The notes: a model not told the origin generated them from the sequence alone. Counted from the first letter of the stretch, positions 11,151-21,326 are shown. The stretch: DNA of 45,317 nucleotides from Hydnum rufescens UP504 (GCA_014904985.1 MU129226.1:4708-50024), one strand, 5' to 3'. Made by a program: numbers and translations.

Positions 11151-12366
11151 GAAAAGCACCATCTAGATGGTCATCCTAGCCATAATGTTGTCGACAAGGC
11201 TCACAGCGCGAACCGGCCCTCGTACAAGGGACTTTGGGCTTCAGGTCAACTAAAATGGTCTGGGGTCATTGGATTTTTTGGTCGGAGTCGAATGTCACAC
11301 TGGAGCAAACGGACGATCTGGGACCCACTATGGATACCCTCGCCTGGTTACACTACGACATTACATCATGGTCTTTGTTACGACCAGCTGGGTGCTGTCA
11401 CAACCCGAGAGGAATGCCTTGACATAGATGTCATCCATGCAAAACTAGTACTAGCTAAAGGAGAGTGGTCGACACATTGTCATACCGACACCTCACGGAA
11501 TGACTCAGGCTCCCTATCTGGACAAGCATCAAGTCACGATTCAGGGACAGCTTGATCGAACATGGTCCCCACTTGCGATGGCTCAAGTCGATTGATACGG
11601 GCCAAGGCCCACAACCCAGTGTGGCCATACCTCTACCAGTTTAGATTGAACGATACGGACAAACAGCAACCTCTTAATGGCTCACTCCATCCCAAGGCAT
11701 TCCAGGCAATGATGAGTGTTTATGAGCAAAACCTACTGGTAACCCATGACTCATTCAGAGACCCACCTAGACTGGAGCTGACACCAGGAGACGGTTACCA
11801 ACGAATGCACCAAATCCCGGATTCTATGGGTGTCAGGAGCACGGCAGGATGTGTACATACGCACAGTCTTGGAAACGATACTGGGAGCATTGGAACCGAT
11901 ACATGAGATTGCAACTGTCCTCTGGGGATTAAATGCATTCTCCCATGTTGTTCCCTTGACCTCTGGACTCACCTACACCCCCTGCGAAGATCCATGAGAA
12001 CTGTCCCGAGTTCCGGTAAAGGGACCCGGGTGCCTGATGAAAATGAGTCGCTGGAGTTATCCAAGACCCACAGGGACTGCCGGATCGATACCCGGGGCCT
12101 TGATAAAAGGCCACTGTTTTTAATGCGGTACCAGACGATCTCCAGTAGATGAACGAGTCCTCGACAGGGTTGAAGCCCCTTCCAAGCCTTCAGTCTAAAG
12201 AGTTGGGGATGTCTCGGAACGACGAAACAGATGAACTACAGGAAACCATACATAATCCCATTACTATGGAACTACCTCGTTTCAATGTTGGTGGTACCAA
12301 GTTTGTCGAGCCTGCTCAAGGTCATGTCTAAAGTGCCACACAAATGAATGAAAGCCCTTCATGGCC

Positions 12367-12384
12367 GAAGGGACTGGGGGGCAA
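12367..12384 (+). promoter_or_regulatory. Polypurine tract before LTR 3
   Basis: GAAGGGACTGGGGGGCAA lies directly against the TGTTAG start of the LTR. In LTR retrotransposons a purine tract here primes plus-strand DNA synthesis. It implies that LTR 3 served as the 3' LTR of the element to its left as well as the 5' LTR of element B. Confidence 0.6.
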
Positions 12385-12579
12385 TGTTAGTGGTGTCAGG
12401 AGTCCCCTAGGCCATTCAGTAGACCCATGGGCAAAGCAGTAGCCCTGGTCTCCTTTCTTAGTTTCTTTTTCCTTTTTCTCTTCTCACCCAAACCCGGTGG
12501 AAAGCTTCTCCACAGGAGTTTGGTGCTGCCCCGGCTTCTAGTTAACTTCTCCCTTATTACATAAGCAATCACTGATAGC
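12385..12579 (+). repeat. LTR 3, shared between the 5.8-12.4 kb unit and element B
   Basis: 195 bp, nearly identical to 5616-5810. It is preceded by a polypurine tract and followed by GCTAGCCATGGCAGAACCCG, which aligns with the sequence after LTR 1 and is the likely primer-binding region. This gives an LTR-internal-LTR-internal chain, as produced by recombination between tandem copies. Confidence 0.65.
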
Positions 12580-13088
12580 TAGCCATGGCAGAACCCGAAA
12601 TGCATCTTTTCTACCACCATCAACTGTCCGTCTCATAGAGTTGCGGACCTGTTGATTACGCACTACACACTGTGCGACTCCCAGCTTTATGTCCAAACCT
12701 TCTTACTTTGCCTAGTGGGCATAGAAACCCTAACCCTCCAGGAACTGCTAGCCTGTCGGGCTAGATGGAATGGTCTCAGTCCCATGGACTGGACTAATCC
12801 ATTGGAACCGGAACCTCCTCCATCCTCCGGTCCCTCCCCACTCCTTAATTTGGATACTACTGAATTAACACTGTGTACTCTGAACGAGAGCAAGGGCTAC
12901 TGTGGCAGAACCAGGAGATTCCGATGCCTGGAACCCTGGTCAGTGACGAGGGGACTCAACTGCCCCATCCCTGGTTTGATGCTAGATGACCTTGACCCTC
13001 GGTGGACCTGTTACAACAACAGATCGTGGTGAATGCCCCCAAGACACCGAACCTGTGAGGAATCGGACCCTGGGAACATAGATCGGTA

Positions 13089-15045
13089 TTGCTGTCCTGG
13101 TCAATGGACCCCTCTTCGGCCCAACAAGTACGACCTGACCCAGGTAGACCAGAAGGTAACTGTTGGAACCCACTGGGTGGAGGGCCCCCAGATGATGATG
13201 ATCCTGGAGACGAAGGAGGTCCCCCTGTAGGGAGACCTGTCCACCCCGGACGTCCCCCCATAGGACCTGGGGGTGGTTACCCCAAATGAGGATGGCTGAG
13301 TAATGGTCCACCCAGGCCCAGTCCCCCCACCTGTAGGTGCCAATGAGGTCCCTGATGGACCTGGGCAATGCAAAGCCTACTATGAACCCAAGTTCAAACT
13401 CAAATTTCAACCCAGTGATTTACCAGAATATGACAGATCAGACAATGCTTTTGTCTCCTGGACTGAAGATCTAGATTGCTACGCTGCAGGAAGTCGTCGG
13501 ATGCGAGAACAACTAGCCTTTGCTGCTACTATGCGGTTTACTAAACATGCGGATGTCTGGTGGCGAAGCCTACCCAATGCTATGAAGATACAAGCTAGTC
13601 AAGATTGGGACTTGTTAAAATTCATCATGTGAACCCGACTACTAGGTACCCATTGGTATGACAAGCAAGTTACCATCTACAACGAACTACAATTCTGTAA
13701 CTGGGGGCATGAGAGAGAGACTCCCACCAAATGGCTGACCCGAAAGGTGAGGGCTCGTCGGGTCCTGCATCCACCCCCCGAAATCCCAGATCCTGCATTT
13801 GACTCCCTGGAGGTGGGTACTCTCATGGAACATGTGCCACCTTCTTGGCGGGCCTATGTGGACATGGATCTTTGCCACGACACAGATGCCCTATTTACCA
13901 GGGTCAAGGACCAAGAAGATGCCCTTCTTGCCATATCGAACCTTTCCAACGTATGACAAACCGAAGACATAACCAACAAGGTAATGCGTTGTGTATGGGA
14001 AGATCTCAGACAGAGCCGATTCCGTACTCCCACGATGTTGGCCAGTACTAGTACCACGGGACCCACCTACAAGTACGACCTTAGTGACGTGAGGTCTAAA
14101 AGGAAACCAATTTGGCCATGTTGACACTGTAGTAGCAAACTACATTATGATTATGACTGTGGCTCCTACAAAAAGGATCCCAAACACGCCAAGCCGTCTA
14201 CAAGTACCAGACATGACGTTGCTTATTGCAAGGCTTACATCGCTATGTCCTTGGGATCAGAAGAAGTTTATCAAGCTGCTATGATGGCTGCCCACGAGGC
14301 TCTCAGCAGTGGGGAAGAGGATGAGGAGACTGATGTTTTATTTGTTGTACCTGATGAATCGCCCCTAGAGGGAGCTTCCTGTTACACTGCTTCGAGTAAG
14401 GATGGGCCTGTCCCCGAGTTAAGTACTAAAAAGGACGAAGTCCTTCCTGGAGACATATATGCCCCGGAGCCCACAGTGAAAAGGCCTCTGGGTTTGGCTA
14501 GTCTGGGCATGGATGCCTTTAAATTGGAATGTTGTGTCAATGATGTGAATGGGCCCATACTTGAGGTGGTCGCCAATTCTGGAGCCGCGGCCACCTTGGT
14601 GTCTGCCAAGTGCCTGGGAGCCCTGAAGGGTCAATCCCCCCCAATTAAACAGGGGTTAAAACTGAGACTACTACACCTTACAGGAGAACCCAAATGCATG
14701 GGTTATGTTACACTTGATCTATACTTCTGTAGCCAATTGGGGCCCATGTTACTACAAGGTGTTGAAGCCTATGTAGTGGAAGGAATGAACGCCAACCTCC
14801 TAATTGGGGAAGACATGCACCGGGCTTGGCAACTGCATACCATGAGGCCCGAACAGGAAGCCTACTGGCAGGTAGGAGATAGCGAACACCGAATACCTGC
14901 CAGCCGTACCCAAAAGGACCAAGAGGCCTTCATTGCCTCCTGGCGAACTGAAGATGAATTGTCCACAAAGGCTGATTTGGAAAGGAATCTGAACATCACC
15001 CCCCTAAAAGGGAACAAGTGGGCTGAGGACGGGTTGTGGCCCTAG
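13089..15045 (+). pseudogene. gag-pro: Gag-protease polyprotein of element B
   Basis: The Gag core (about 13375-13960) contains EPKFKLKFQPSDLPEYD and DVWWRSLPN, typical of Ty3/gypsy Gag. It is followed at about 14116 by a zinc knuckle of the form C-x2-C-x4-H-x4-C for RNA binding. The protease domain (about 14550-14830) has NSGAAATLVS where the active site should read DSG, and LLIGEDMHRAW as the second conserved strand. The frame is interrupted by TGA at 13630, 13954 and inside the zinc knuckle, and by a shift between the leader and the core. The catalytic Asp to Asn change would kill the protease. All three core stops are TGA, compatible with C-to-T or G-to-A transitions. Confidence 0.75.
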
Positions 15046-15593
15046 AAGACACTCTCATCCCAGGAGGACACATGGCCCAAGTACAAATTAAGGGAAACTA
15101 TGATCAAGATGACGGTCCACAATTAATCGAAAAGAGGATAATATGGAGAGGTAGCCATAGTTTCCTAGCCACGGTCGACTGCATAGTAGACACATTGGAG
15201 GAACTATCCCTACCAGTTGCCAACCCCTCCTCTTCGCCCAAACTGCTCTGTAAGGGTGAAGTATTAGGACAGATGTTAAATCCTGCTGTATGTCTCAGCA
15301 AGGAAGCTGATTTGAGCCCAGAAGATAGGGACTGGTTTGAACAAAAAGCCCTGTTCGTTCGTACGCTCATAGACAGGTCCCTCAACAAAAAGGATCTAAA
15401 CCGGGGAGAACCAGATGACCATGACAAGGTTCGAGTTAATGCCCTAGAAACGGGAGCCCCAGAGTTTACAGGGGGAGGCCCGAAAACTCACCTTGGTCAG
15501 TCATCTAAGCCTACCCAATTAGGTACCACTTCTGGGGCAGATAATGGACCTAACATGGTCCCATCACTATTTCAGCTGAATTTGGTCATTTAG
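15036..15593 (+). pseudogene. Region between protease and reverse transcriptase of element B
   Basis: A frame offset by one base from the Gag-protease frame continues the polyprotein (GGHMAQVQIKGN, then DRDWFEQKALFVRTLIDRS). It holds no catalytic motif. The last 35 codons (after 15488) are read into the left end of the palindrome P1, so the true retroelement part ends there. Confidence 0.5.
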
Positions 15594-16650
15594 GTCTTTC
15601 CCTTTGAAATCTCTCACTCAAGCTTCTGGCTGAAAATTGGCCAAACATTGGCCAAAATGATGACTTAGAGCTCAAGCCCTTGGAACACTTTAATTAGGGG
15701 CCATTATAGATGGCTTCAAGTCCGCCTTTAAGGAATCAAACTTAAACTTAGGAAGTTTTAGATATAATCAAACAGTTTTTAGAATATAACAGTACTATAT
15801 ACACAACATATCATAACCATTTGGTACTGTTCAACTGCATCTTCAGAAAGAGTTGAGGAGAAGAAGGGGGGAGGAGCAAAACACTTGAGCAACACCTGAA
15901 GTCCTCAAACCCATCCAATCCCCCTGAAGATAATATTGGAAGAGATCCCAAACTGAGGGATTTCTATCAAGCCCAGTAGCCCCCATAGTACACTGCTTCC
16001 ATCAAACAGTGTGTGAATGACAAGGCAGATGAATGCCTTAAAGCCCCAACACTAGAAATGCTCCTGCGCCTTGAGTTGTTATCAGATTGTCCTGAATGTA
16101 CTGGCATTGGAATGCCACGATAAAGGCCTTTCTTCCAAGCCCATATATGAGGAGAGGCATGTAGATTACATGACGAAGTGAGGGTAGGAATGAAATATCA
16201 GCTTCAAAGTGCGTTGGGAGGTCCTGAAGGTGCAATTTGCCACGGATCAGCTCGCCAATGGTACCATTGGAAAGCCCTAAATCACAGCTTTCGATCAAGC
16301 ACAATATTGTATGTTTTGGTGGGGATTTGGCAACGAAGAGGCAGGAGGAGTACAGAGGTGATGAGGAGATCACCACTCATCTCACTCCTGAGCATGTAGT
16401 TCACCTCCAATCATCTCGCAAATGGGACCAATGGAAAGCTGTGATTCACAGCTCCATGTCAAGCCTATTATGAAGACGATTGGAAACGAACTCATGGAGA
16501 TATGGGGGAAAAGGTGGGAAACAGGGCCATAGGAAAGATGAAGCCACTGTGCCCCCAATACCCCACCAAAATGCGCGATATAGGGCTTGTTTGAAAGTGT
16601 TGATTCAGGGCTTTCCATCGGGCATACGAACGCAACGAGTACGACAATTG

Positions 16651-16908
16651 TGCTACTCCCTGAAACCACACAGAGGTGATAATAGGGACATGGCGACAAT
16701 TAAGGACCCTGGTATGCCACCCTCCAGAAACCTCACAGAGGTGGTTTCTGGGTGTTGCAGTGGTCCATCCCCCCTCTTGTGCTACTCCCTGAAGCCACAC
16801 AGAGGTGGAACAACAGGGGAATGGCGACAGCTAAGGACTCTAGTATGCCACCCTCCAGAAACCTCACAGAGGTGGTTTCTGGGTGTTGCAGTGGTCCATC
16901 CCCCCCCC
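16651..16908 (+). repeat. 129-bp tandem duplication in P1 left arm
   Basis: Two units start TGCTACTCCCTGAA at 16651 and 16780 and contain CCAGAAACCTCACAGAGGTGG. The mirror copies are at about 17674-17931. The duplication predates the palindrome or was copied with it. Confidence 0.85.
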
Positions 16909-17099
16909 CTCTCCCCTAAATATAAAGTTCTAATGCACCTATCACACCAAAACCACACAGAGGTGGCTTATGGCAGTGATAGGAATTGACACCCAGAGGG
17001 GTGTCCCCAGACCTCCTGTTGATCAGGATGGAATGTGCTCAAGTCACTGTCCACTCAGAGGTGGACAGTGACCTTGTGCAATGTTTCCTAAGGCAACAG

Positions 17100-17205
17100 C
17101 TATGGGGATTGATGCCAGATCAGTAAAAATCAAAAGATAGTGCAAAAGGGCTGCACTAGGCAGCTCTTTTGGCACCAATGTATATACTAGGTAGCATATA
17201 CTCAC
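17100..17205 (-). other. Predicted intron in P1 left arm (106 nt)
   Basis: This is the mirror image of the intron at 17377-17482, read on the - strand: donor GTGAGT, acceptor CCCATAG. A hairpin with GCAAAAG on one side and CTTTTGGC on the other occupies its middle (about 17140-17175). Confidence 0.55.
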
Positions 17206-17292
17206 CTTACTTCCACAGCCCAGGTGTTCTAGGGTGTGGTGTTGAGTTGGGGAATAAGGGTGGTGGTGAGTTGCAAGGAAAGGGCACAGTGG

Positions 17293-19096
17293 CTGTGCCC
17301 TTTCCTCACAACTCACCACCACCCTTATTCCCCAACTCAACACCACACCCTAGAACACCTGGGCTGTGGAAGTAAGGTGAGTATATGCTACCTAGTATAT
17401 ACATTGGTGCCAAAAGAACTGCCTAGTGCAGCCCTTTTGCACTATCTTTTGATTTTTACTGATCTGGCATCAATCCCCATAGCTGTTGCCTTAGGAAACA
17501 TTGCACAAGGTCACTGTCCACCTCTGAGTGGACAGTGACTTGAGCACATTCCATCCTGATCAACAGGAGGTCTGGGGACACCCCTCTGGGTGTCAATTCC
17601 TATCACTGCCATAAGCCACCTCTGTGTGGTTTTGGTGTGATAGGTGCATTAGAACTTTATATTTAGGGGAGAGGGGGGGGGGGATGGACCACTGCAACAC
17701 CCAGAAACCACCTCTGTGAGGTTTCTGGAGGGTGGCATACTAGAGTCCTTAGCTGTCACCATTCCCCTGTTGTTTCCACCTCTGTGTGGCTTCAGGGAGT
17801 AGCACAAGAGGGGGGATGGACCACTGCAACACCCAGAAACCACCTCTGTGAGGTTTCTGGAGGGTGGCATACCAGGGTCCTTAATTGTCGCCATGTCCCT
17901 ATTATCACCTCTGTGTGGTTTCAGGGAGTAGCACAATTGTCGTACTCATTGCGTTCGTATGCCCGATGGAAAGCCCTGAATCAACACTTTCAAACAAGCC
18001 CTATATCGCGCATTTTGGTGGGGTATTGGGGGCACAGTGGCTTCATCTTTCCTATGGCCCTGTTTCCCACCTTTTCCCCCATATCTCCATGAGTTCGTTT
18101 CCAATCGTCTTCATAATAGGCTTGACATGGAGCTGTGAATCACAGCTTTCCATTGGTCCCATTTGCGAGATGATTGGAGGTGAACTACATGCTCAGGAGT
18201 GAGATGAGTGGTGATCTCCTCATCACCTCTGTACTCCTCCTGCCTCTTCGTTGCCAAATCCCCACCAAAACATACAATATTGTGCTTGATCGAAAGCTGT
18301 GATTTAGGGCTTTCCAATGGTACCATTGGCGAGCTGATCCGTGGCAAATTGCACCTTCAGGACCTCCCAACGCACTTTGAAGCTGATATTTCATTCCTAC
18401 CCTCACTTCGTCATGTAATCTACATGCCTCTCCTCATATATGGGCTTGGAAGAAAGGCCTTTATCGTGGCATTCCAATGCCAGTACATTCAGGACAATCT
18501 GATAACAACTCAAGGCGCAGGAGCATTTCTAGTGTTGGGGCTTTAAGGCATTCATCTGCCTTGTCATTCACACACTGTTTGATGGAAGCAGTGTACTATG
18601 GGGGGCTACTGGGCTTGATAGAAATCCCTCAGTTTGGGATCTCTTCCAATATTATCTTCAGGGGGATTGGATGGGTTTGAGGACTTCAGGTGTTGCTCAA
18701 GTGTTTTGCTCCTCCCCCCTTCTTCTCCTCAACTCTTTCTGAAGATGCAGTTGAACAGTACCAAATGGTTATGATATGTTGTGTATATAGTACTGTTATA
18801 TTCTAAAAACTGTTTGATTATATCTAAAACTTCCTAAGTTTAAGTTTGATTCCTTAAAGGCGGACTTGAAGCCATCTATAATGGCCCCTAATTAAAGTGT
18901 TCCAAGGGCTTGAGCTCTAAGTCATCATTTTGGCCAATGTTTGGCCAATTTTCAGCCAGAAGCTTGAGTGAGAGATTTCAAAGGGAAAGACCTAAATGAC
19001 CAAATTCAGCTGAAATAGTGATGGGACCATGTTAGGTCCATTATCTGCCCCAGAAGTGGTACCTAATTGGGTAGGCTTAGATGACTGACCAAGGTG
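17293..19096 (-). repeat. P1 right arm
   Basis: Mirror of the left arm. Small hairpins follow one another: GTCACTGTCCAC with its complement (17509-17538), GACACCC/GGGTGTC (about 17576-17594), and CCAGAAACC/GGTTTCTGG (about 17700-17728, repeated about 129 bp later). These recall the exon hairpins of P2. Confidence 0.9.
17377..17482 (+). other. Predicted intron in P1 right arm (106 nt)
   Basis: Donor AAG|GTGAGT, branch-like TTTACTGAT about 20 nt before the acceptor CCCATAG. The middle (17407-17442) folds into an imperfect hairpin, GTGCCAAAAG against CTTTTGCAC. Length and design match the P2 introns. Confidence 0.55.
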
Positions 19097-19098
19097 GT

Positions 19099-19130
19099 AG
19101 GACCACACCCACCGAAGTGGGTGTGGTCCT
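19099..19130. repeat. Exon hairpin A1
   Basis: A perfect 14-bp stem, AGGACCACACCCAC with its complement, closes a CGAA loop. It abuts the P1 end at 19096. No intron is seen beyond it. Confidence 0.8.
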
Positions 19131-19272
19131 TGGTTTGTACCGCGGTCATGCAGTTCGTACTCGGTATGGGGCTTGGTCATCATGTTGGGGGTTTGAAGTC
19201 TTGCGGGTTTCATTTGGCGGGTCCGTTGCCATTTTCGTGTGTTTGCTTGGTGGGGTCATGGGTTCAGACAAC

Positions 19273-19407
19273 CTAAAATAACGTATAATATGTTAGTAAA
19301 AGGAAAAAAGAAAAGCCATGCAAAAGGAGCAGCATATGCTGCTCCTTTTGCATGGTTATATGCTCACCTTAAAATTACCACACACCCGCTTCGGCGGGTG
19401 TATGGTT
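19273..19407 (-). other. P2 module 1: hairpin A2 plus 95-nt intron
   Basis: Hairpin A2 (19377-19407) has a C-TTCG-G loop, which in RNA is an extra-stable tetraloop. The intron (19367 down to 19273) has donor AAG|GTGAGC, branch TTTTACTAAC and acceptor ATTTTAG. Its centre (19316-19355) is a perfect 40-nt palindrome containing GCAAAAGGAGCAGC. Confidence 0.65.
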
Positions 19408-19518
19408 CGTCTCTTCATGTGGCACATTGTTGTTCGGGGGTCCCCTTTGTGGGTGTGTTATCGTTGTGGGGGGACTTGCTTCATGGGTCTTCAGTCTTCA
19501 TTTGTGACAATACTGTAC

Positions 19519-19650
19519 CTAGAATAAAAAATCATTGGTTAAAAATAATTAAAAGCGATGCAAAAAGAGCAGCTTTTGCTGCTCTTTTGCATCATCAGGG
19601 GTACATATCAAGTATAGAACCACACACCCACTACTGTGGGTGTGTGGTTC
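19519..19650 (-). other. P2 module 2: hairpin A3 plus intron of about 86 nt
   Basis: Hairpin A3 (19617-19650) has a perfect 15-bp stem, GAACCACACACCCAC, with loop TACT. The acceptor TTCTAG and a branch-like TTAACCAATG are clear. The donor is poor (GATAT|GTACCC at 19604), so this copy may no longer splice well. Hairpin B2 is at 19557-19593. Confidence 0.55.
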
Positions 19651-19671
19651 GTCTCTTCATGTGGCACATTG

Positions 19672-20098
19672 TCATTCGCGGATCCTGTTTGTGGGCATGT
19701 TATCGTTCTGGGGGGTTGCTTTGTGGGTCTTCATTTGTGGCAATACCTATAATAAAATAATATTAGTTAACAAATGTAAAGCGATGCAAAAAGAGCAGCT
19801 TTCACTGCTCTTTTTGCATGGCTCCATCTATTGGGGGGGAGGAGACTCACCTTACAGTACCACACCCGCCACAGCGGGTGTGGTTCCTGAGCCCACTCAT
19901 TGGGCGGCCTGTTGTTTGTTTTGGTTTTGACCTGGAATAATAAAGGCTACATTAGTATAAAAATTCATAGCAGTGCAAAAAGAGTAGCTTGCACTACTCT
20001 TTTGTGCTATTGTATCTACTGAGACAAAACGTACCTTATGACCACACACCTGCATCAGCGGGTGTGTGGTCATGGTTGTGCGCTGTTGCTGCTGCTGT

Positions 20099-20152
<54 letters not shown>

Positions 20153-20292
20153 TGTTGTGTTGTGGTCGTGCAGTCGCATTTATGTTCCTGGGTGTGGCTG
20201 CATAGTTGCGAATTCAATGCCGGCAATTGCTGATACTCAAGAAGTGCCCAAGCGCTGGCGCTGCAAGCACAACACACAATAGTACCAAGCAT
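19672..20292 (-). CDS. Possible poly-Gln protein, leftward transcript of P2
   Basis: The ATG at 20290-20292 (MLGTIVCCACSAS) opens a frame of 86 codons to the donor at 20034. It includes about 30 Gln residues coded by the CAG run, then MTTHPLMQVCGHK in the hairpin. Splicing out 20034-19932 and 19850-19747 keeps the frame for 27 more codons and then 24, ending at TGA 19672-19674, giving about 137 residues. Two consecutive splices preserve the frame, which favours coding, but later exons do not stay open. No domain is recognised. It could equally be a structured non-coding transcript. Confidence 0.35.
19747..19884 (-). other. P2 module 3: hairpin A4 plus 104-nt intron
   Basis: Hairpin A4 (19859-19884) is ACCACACCCGC with loop CACA. 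The intron (19850 down to 19747) has donor GTAAG|GTGAGT, branch TTAACTAAT and acceptor TTATAG. Hairpin B3 is at 19784-19819. Confidence 0.65.
19932..20072 (-). other. P2 module 4: hairpin A5 plus 103-nt intron
   Basis: Hairpin A5 (20038-20072) has outer stem ATGACC/GGTCAT and loop ATCA. The intron (20034 down to 19932) has donor AAG|GTACGT, branch ATACTAATG and acceptor TTCCAG. Hairpin B4 (19975-20007) carries GAGTAG/CTACTC where other copies have GAGCAG/CTGCTC. Confidence 0.65.
20083..20157. repeat. CTG trinucleotide repeat (about 75 bp)
   Basis: A run of CTG interrupted by GTT lies in the left arm only. On the - strand it codes Gln. The mirror position in the right arm lacks it, so the repeat expanded or was gained after the inverted duplication. 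Confidence 0.9.
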
Positions 20293-20861
20293 GTATATTT
20301 AAAATAAATACTATATAATAAATATTTGTCCAGGAACACCCGAAGAAGGCGATGATAATGAGTCAGAGCCCAATACAGCATGAGATGGCAAATTGCAGAG
20401 TGGATTGGGCCACTTCTACACATCGGAATGGGCCCAAATTTAAATATAGTAGTGTTATATATACACTCTACATGGGTGATTGATTATCTCGGATGATCCT
20501 TGCATTTTTCAATTTTTCACACCTTCAATTCCCTACATAGGGAATTGAAGGTGTGAAAAATTGAAAAATGTGAGGATCATCTGAGATAATCAATCACCCA
20601 TGTAGAGTGTATATATAACACTACTATATTTAAATTTGGGCCAATTCTGATGTGTAGAAGTGGCCCAATCCACTCTGCAATTCACTGTCTCATGCTGTAT
20701 TGGGCTCTGACTCATTATCATCGCCTTCTTCAGGTGTTCCTGGACAAATATTTATTATATAGTATTTATTTTAAATATACATGCTTGGTACTATTGTGTG
20801 CTGTGCTTGCAGTGCCAGCACTTGGGCGCTTCTTGAGTATCGGCAATTGCCGGTGTTGAAT
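20212..20861. repeat. P2 central palindrome, likely two-way promoter
   Basis: Arms of about 325 bp meet at 20536, inside CAATTCCCTACATAGGGAATTG. Both arms carry TATA-like GTGTATATATAAC (about 20457 and 20610) and both contain the same start (ATG at 20292 on - and 20781 on +). Divergent transcription from the centre is the natural reading. Arms differ at scattered sites. Confidence 0.85.
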
Positions 20862-21069
20862 CTGCATCTTGCTTCCATCTCTGCAACCACAACAAGCAAC
20901 CACCCAAAAAGGCAAGTGCATGACCACACACCTGCCTCTGTGGGTGTGTGGTCACAAGGTGAGTATTTTTTTTAGTAGATACAATGGCGCAAAAAGAGCA
21001 GTGAAAGCTGCTCTTTTTGCGCTGCTTTGGAATTTTTTTACTAATGCACCTTTATTTATTTTAGATTGA
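20781..21069 (+). CDS. Possible short protein, rightward transcript of P2
   Basis: The mirror ATG opens MLGTIVCCACSASTWALLEY, similar to the leftward frame but without poly-Gln, and runs through hairpin A6 (DHTPASVGVWSQ). After splicing 20959-21064 the second exon gives a TGA at once (21067-21069), for about 60 residues. The coding case is weaker on this side, and the transcript may be decayed or non-coding. Confidence 0.28.
20921..21064 (+). other. P2 module 5: hairpin A6 plus 106-nt intron
   Basis: Hairpin A6 (20921-20954) pairs TGACCACACACC with its complement. The intron 20959-21064 has donor AAG|GTGAGT, branch TTTACTAATG and acceptor TATTTTAG. Hairpin B5 (20987-21022) is GCGCAAAAAGAGCAG, six-base loop, complement. 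Confidence 0.7.
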
Positions 21070-21074
21070 GGCCT

Positions 21075-21290
21075 CACAATGAGAGCCCAAACGGGAACCC
21101 GACACATGGGAACATGACATGGCAGCACAATGCATGGCAATGCGACATGGCAGCGCAATGTACAGCAATGCGACACGGCAGCACAGCATATGGCAACGCG
21201 ACAGCAGCGCAATGCACAGCAACGCGACACGGCAGCATGACGCACGGCAACGCGACACAGCAACCCAATGATGCGATATACCGCACCGTG
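21075..21290 (+). repeat. Degenerate short tandem repeat in P2 exon
   Basis: The phrases GGCAGCGCAATG and GCAACGCGACA recur many times with small changes, ending just before hairpin A7. A single frame is open across it (MAAQCTAMRHGSTAYGN). This is simple-sequence expansion unique to this module. Confidence 0.7.
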
Positions 21291-21326
21291 CCAAATGAGG
21301 ACGTGACTGCATCAAATGATGCACCA

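Larger units (their letters stand above)
5811..12366 (+). other. Diverged, repeated coding-like block between two LTRs
   Basis: This 6.5-kb stretch holds many medium-length frames on the + strand and no standard pol domains. Phrases recur in diverged form, in frame: PFDTFMSGF (about 6893-6919) and PFDTSMSGF (about 9242-9268); ALAKGERYC (about 7690) and LAKGEW (about 11450); GGGATGGACATACTC at 5918 and near 7426. A third phrase, CCACCTCC near a run like GATCCAATGGAA, is seen near 6700, 9370 and 8995. It lies between LTRs 2 and 3 and ends in a polypurine tract, so it is probably the internal part of an LTR element swollen by old duplications of Gag-like sequence. CpG is frequent, unlike the region after 22 kb. 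The Gag link is inference. Confidence 0.4.
12385..15488 (+). mobile_element. Ty3/gypsy-type element B, truncated before reverse transcriptase
   Basis: The element has a 5' LTR, a Pro/Gly/Asp-rich Gag leader (about 13160-13290), a Gag core, a zinc knuckle and an aspartic protease domain. It stops where the palindrome P1 begins at 15489. Reverse transcriptase, RNase H, integrase and the 3' LTR are absent from the window to the right, so the break came with, or before, the P1 insertion. Confidence 0.75.
15489..17289 (+). repeat. P1 left arm
   Basis: This arm is the reverse complement of 17293-19096. It holds an AT-rich outer third, a block with several GCTTTCCAATGG-like phrases (about 16040-16640), a 129-bp tandem duplication and the central promoter-like region. 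Confidence 0.9.
15489..19096. mobile_element. P1: 3.6-kb near-perfect palindromic (foldback) element
   Basis: Two arms of about 1.8 kb meet at 17290-17292 (TGG spacer between GGGCACAG and CTGTGCCC). Paired coordinates sum to 34582 at the centre and 34585 at the ends, so only a few bases of indel separate the arms. The differences I see are few: a C/T at a CpG, a 10 against 11 base C run, and a handful of substitutions. The outer ends read CACCTTGGTCAGTCATC and are shared with the right end of P2. No transposase is recognised inside. Each arm has a hairpin-bearing intron near the centre. No target-site duplication was found. It sits against the broken end of element B. Confidence 0.85.

Noticed and set aside
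16038..18546. Frames of 100-112 codons inside the P1 arms (for example 18208-18546 and its mirror)
   Set aside because: They have no domain or codon signal, overlap each other on both strands and repeat GCTTTCC-type phrases. They look like chance frames in repeat DNA.
15489..19096. P1 as a pure assembly or amplification artefact
   Set aside because: The arms differ by several substitutions and small indels, and P2 next to it has the same plan with old divergence. Long reads are still the decisive test.
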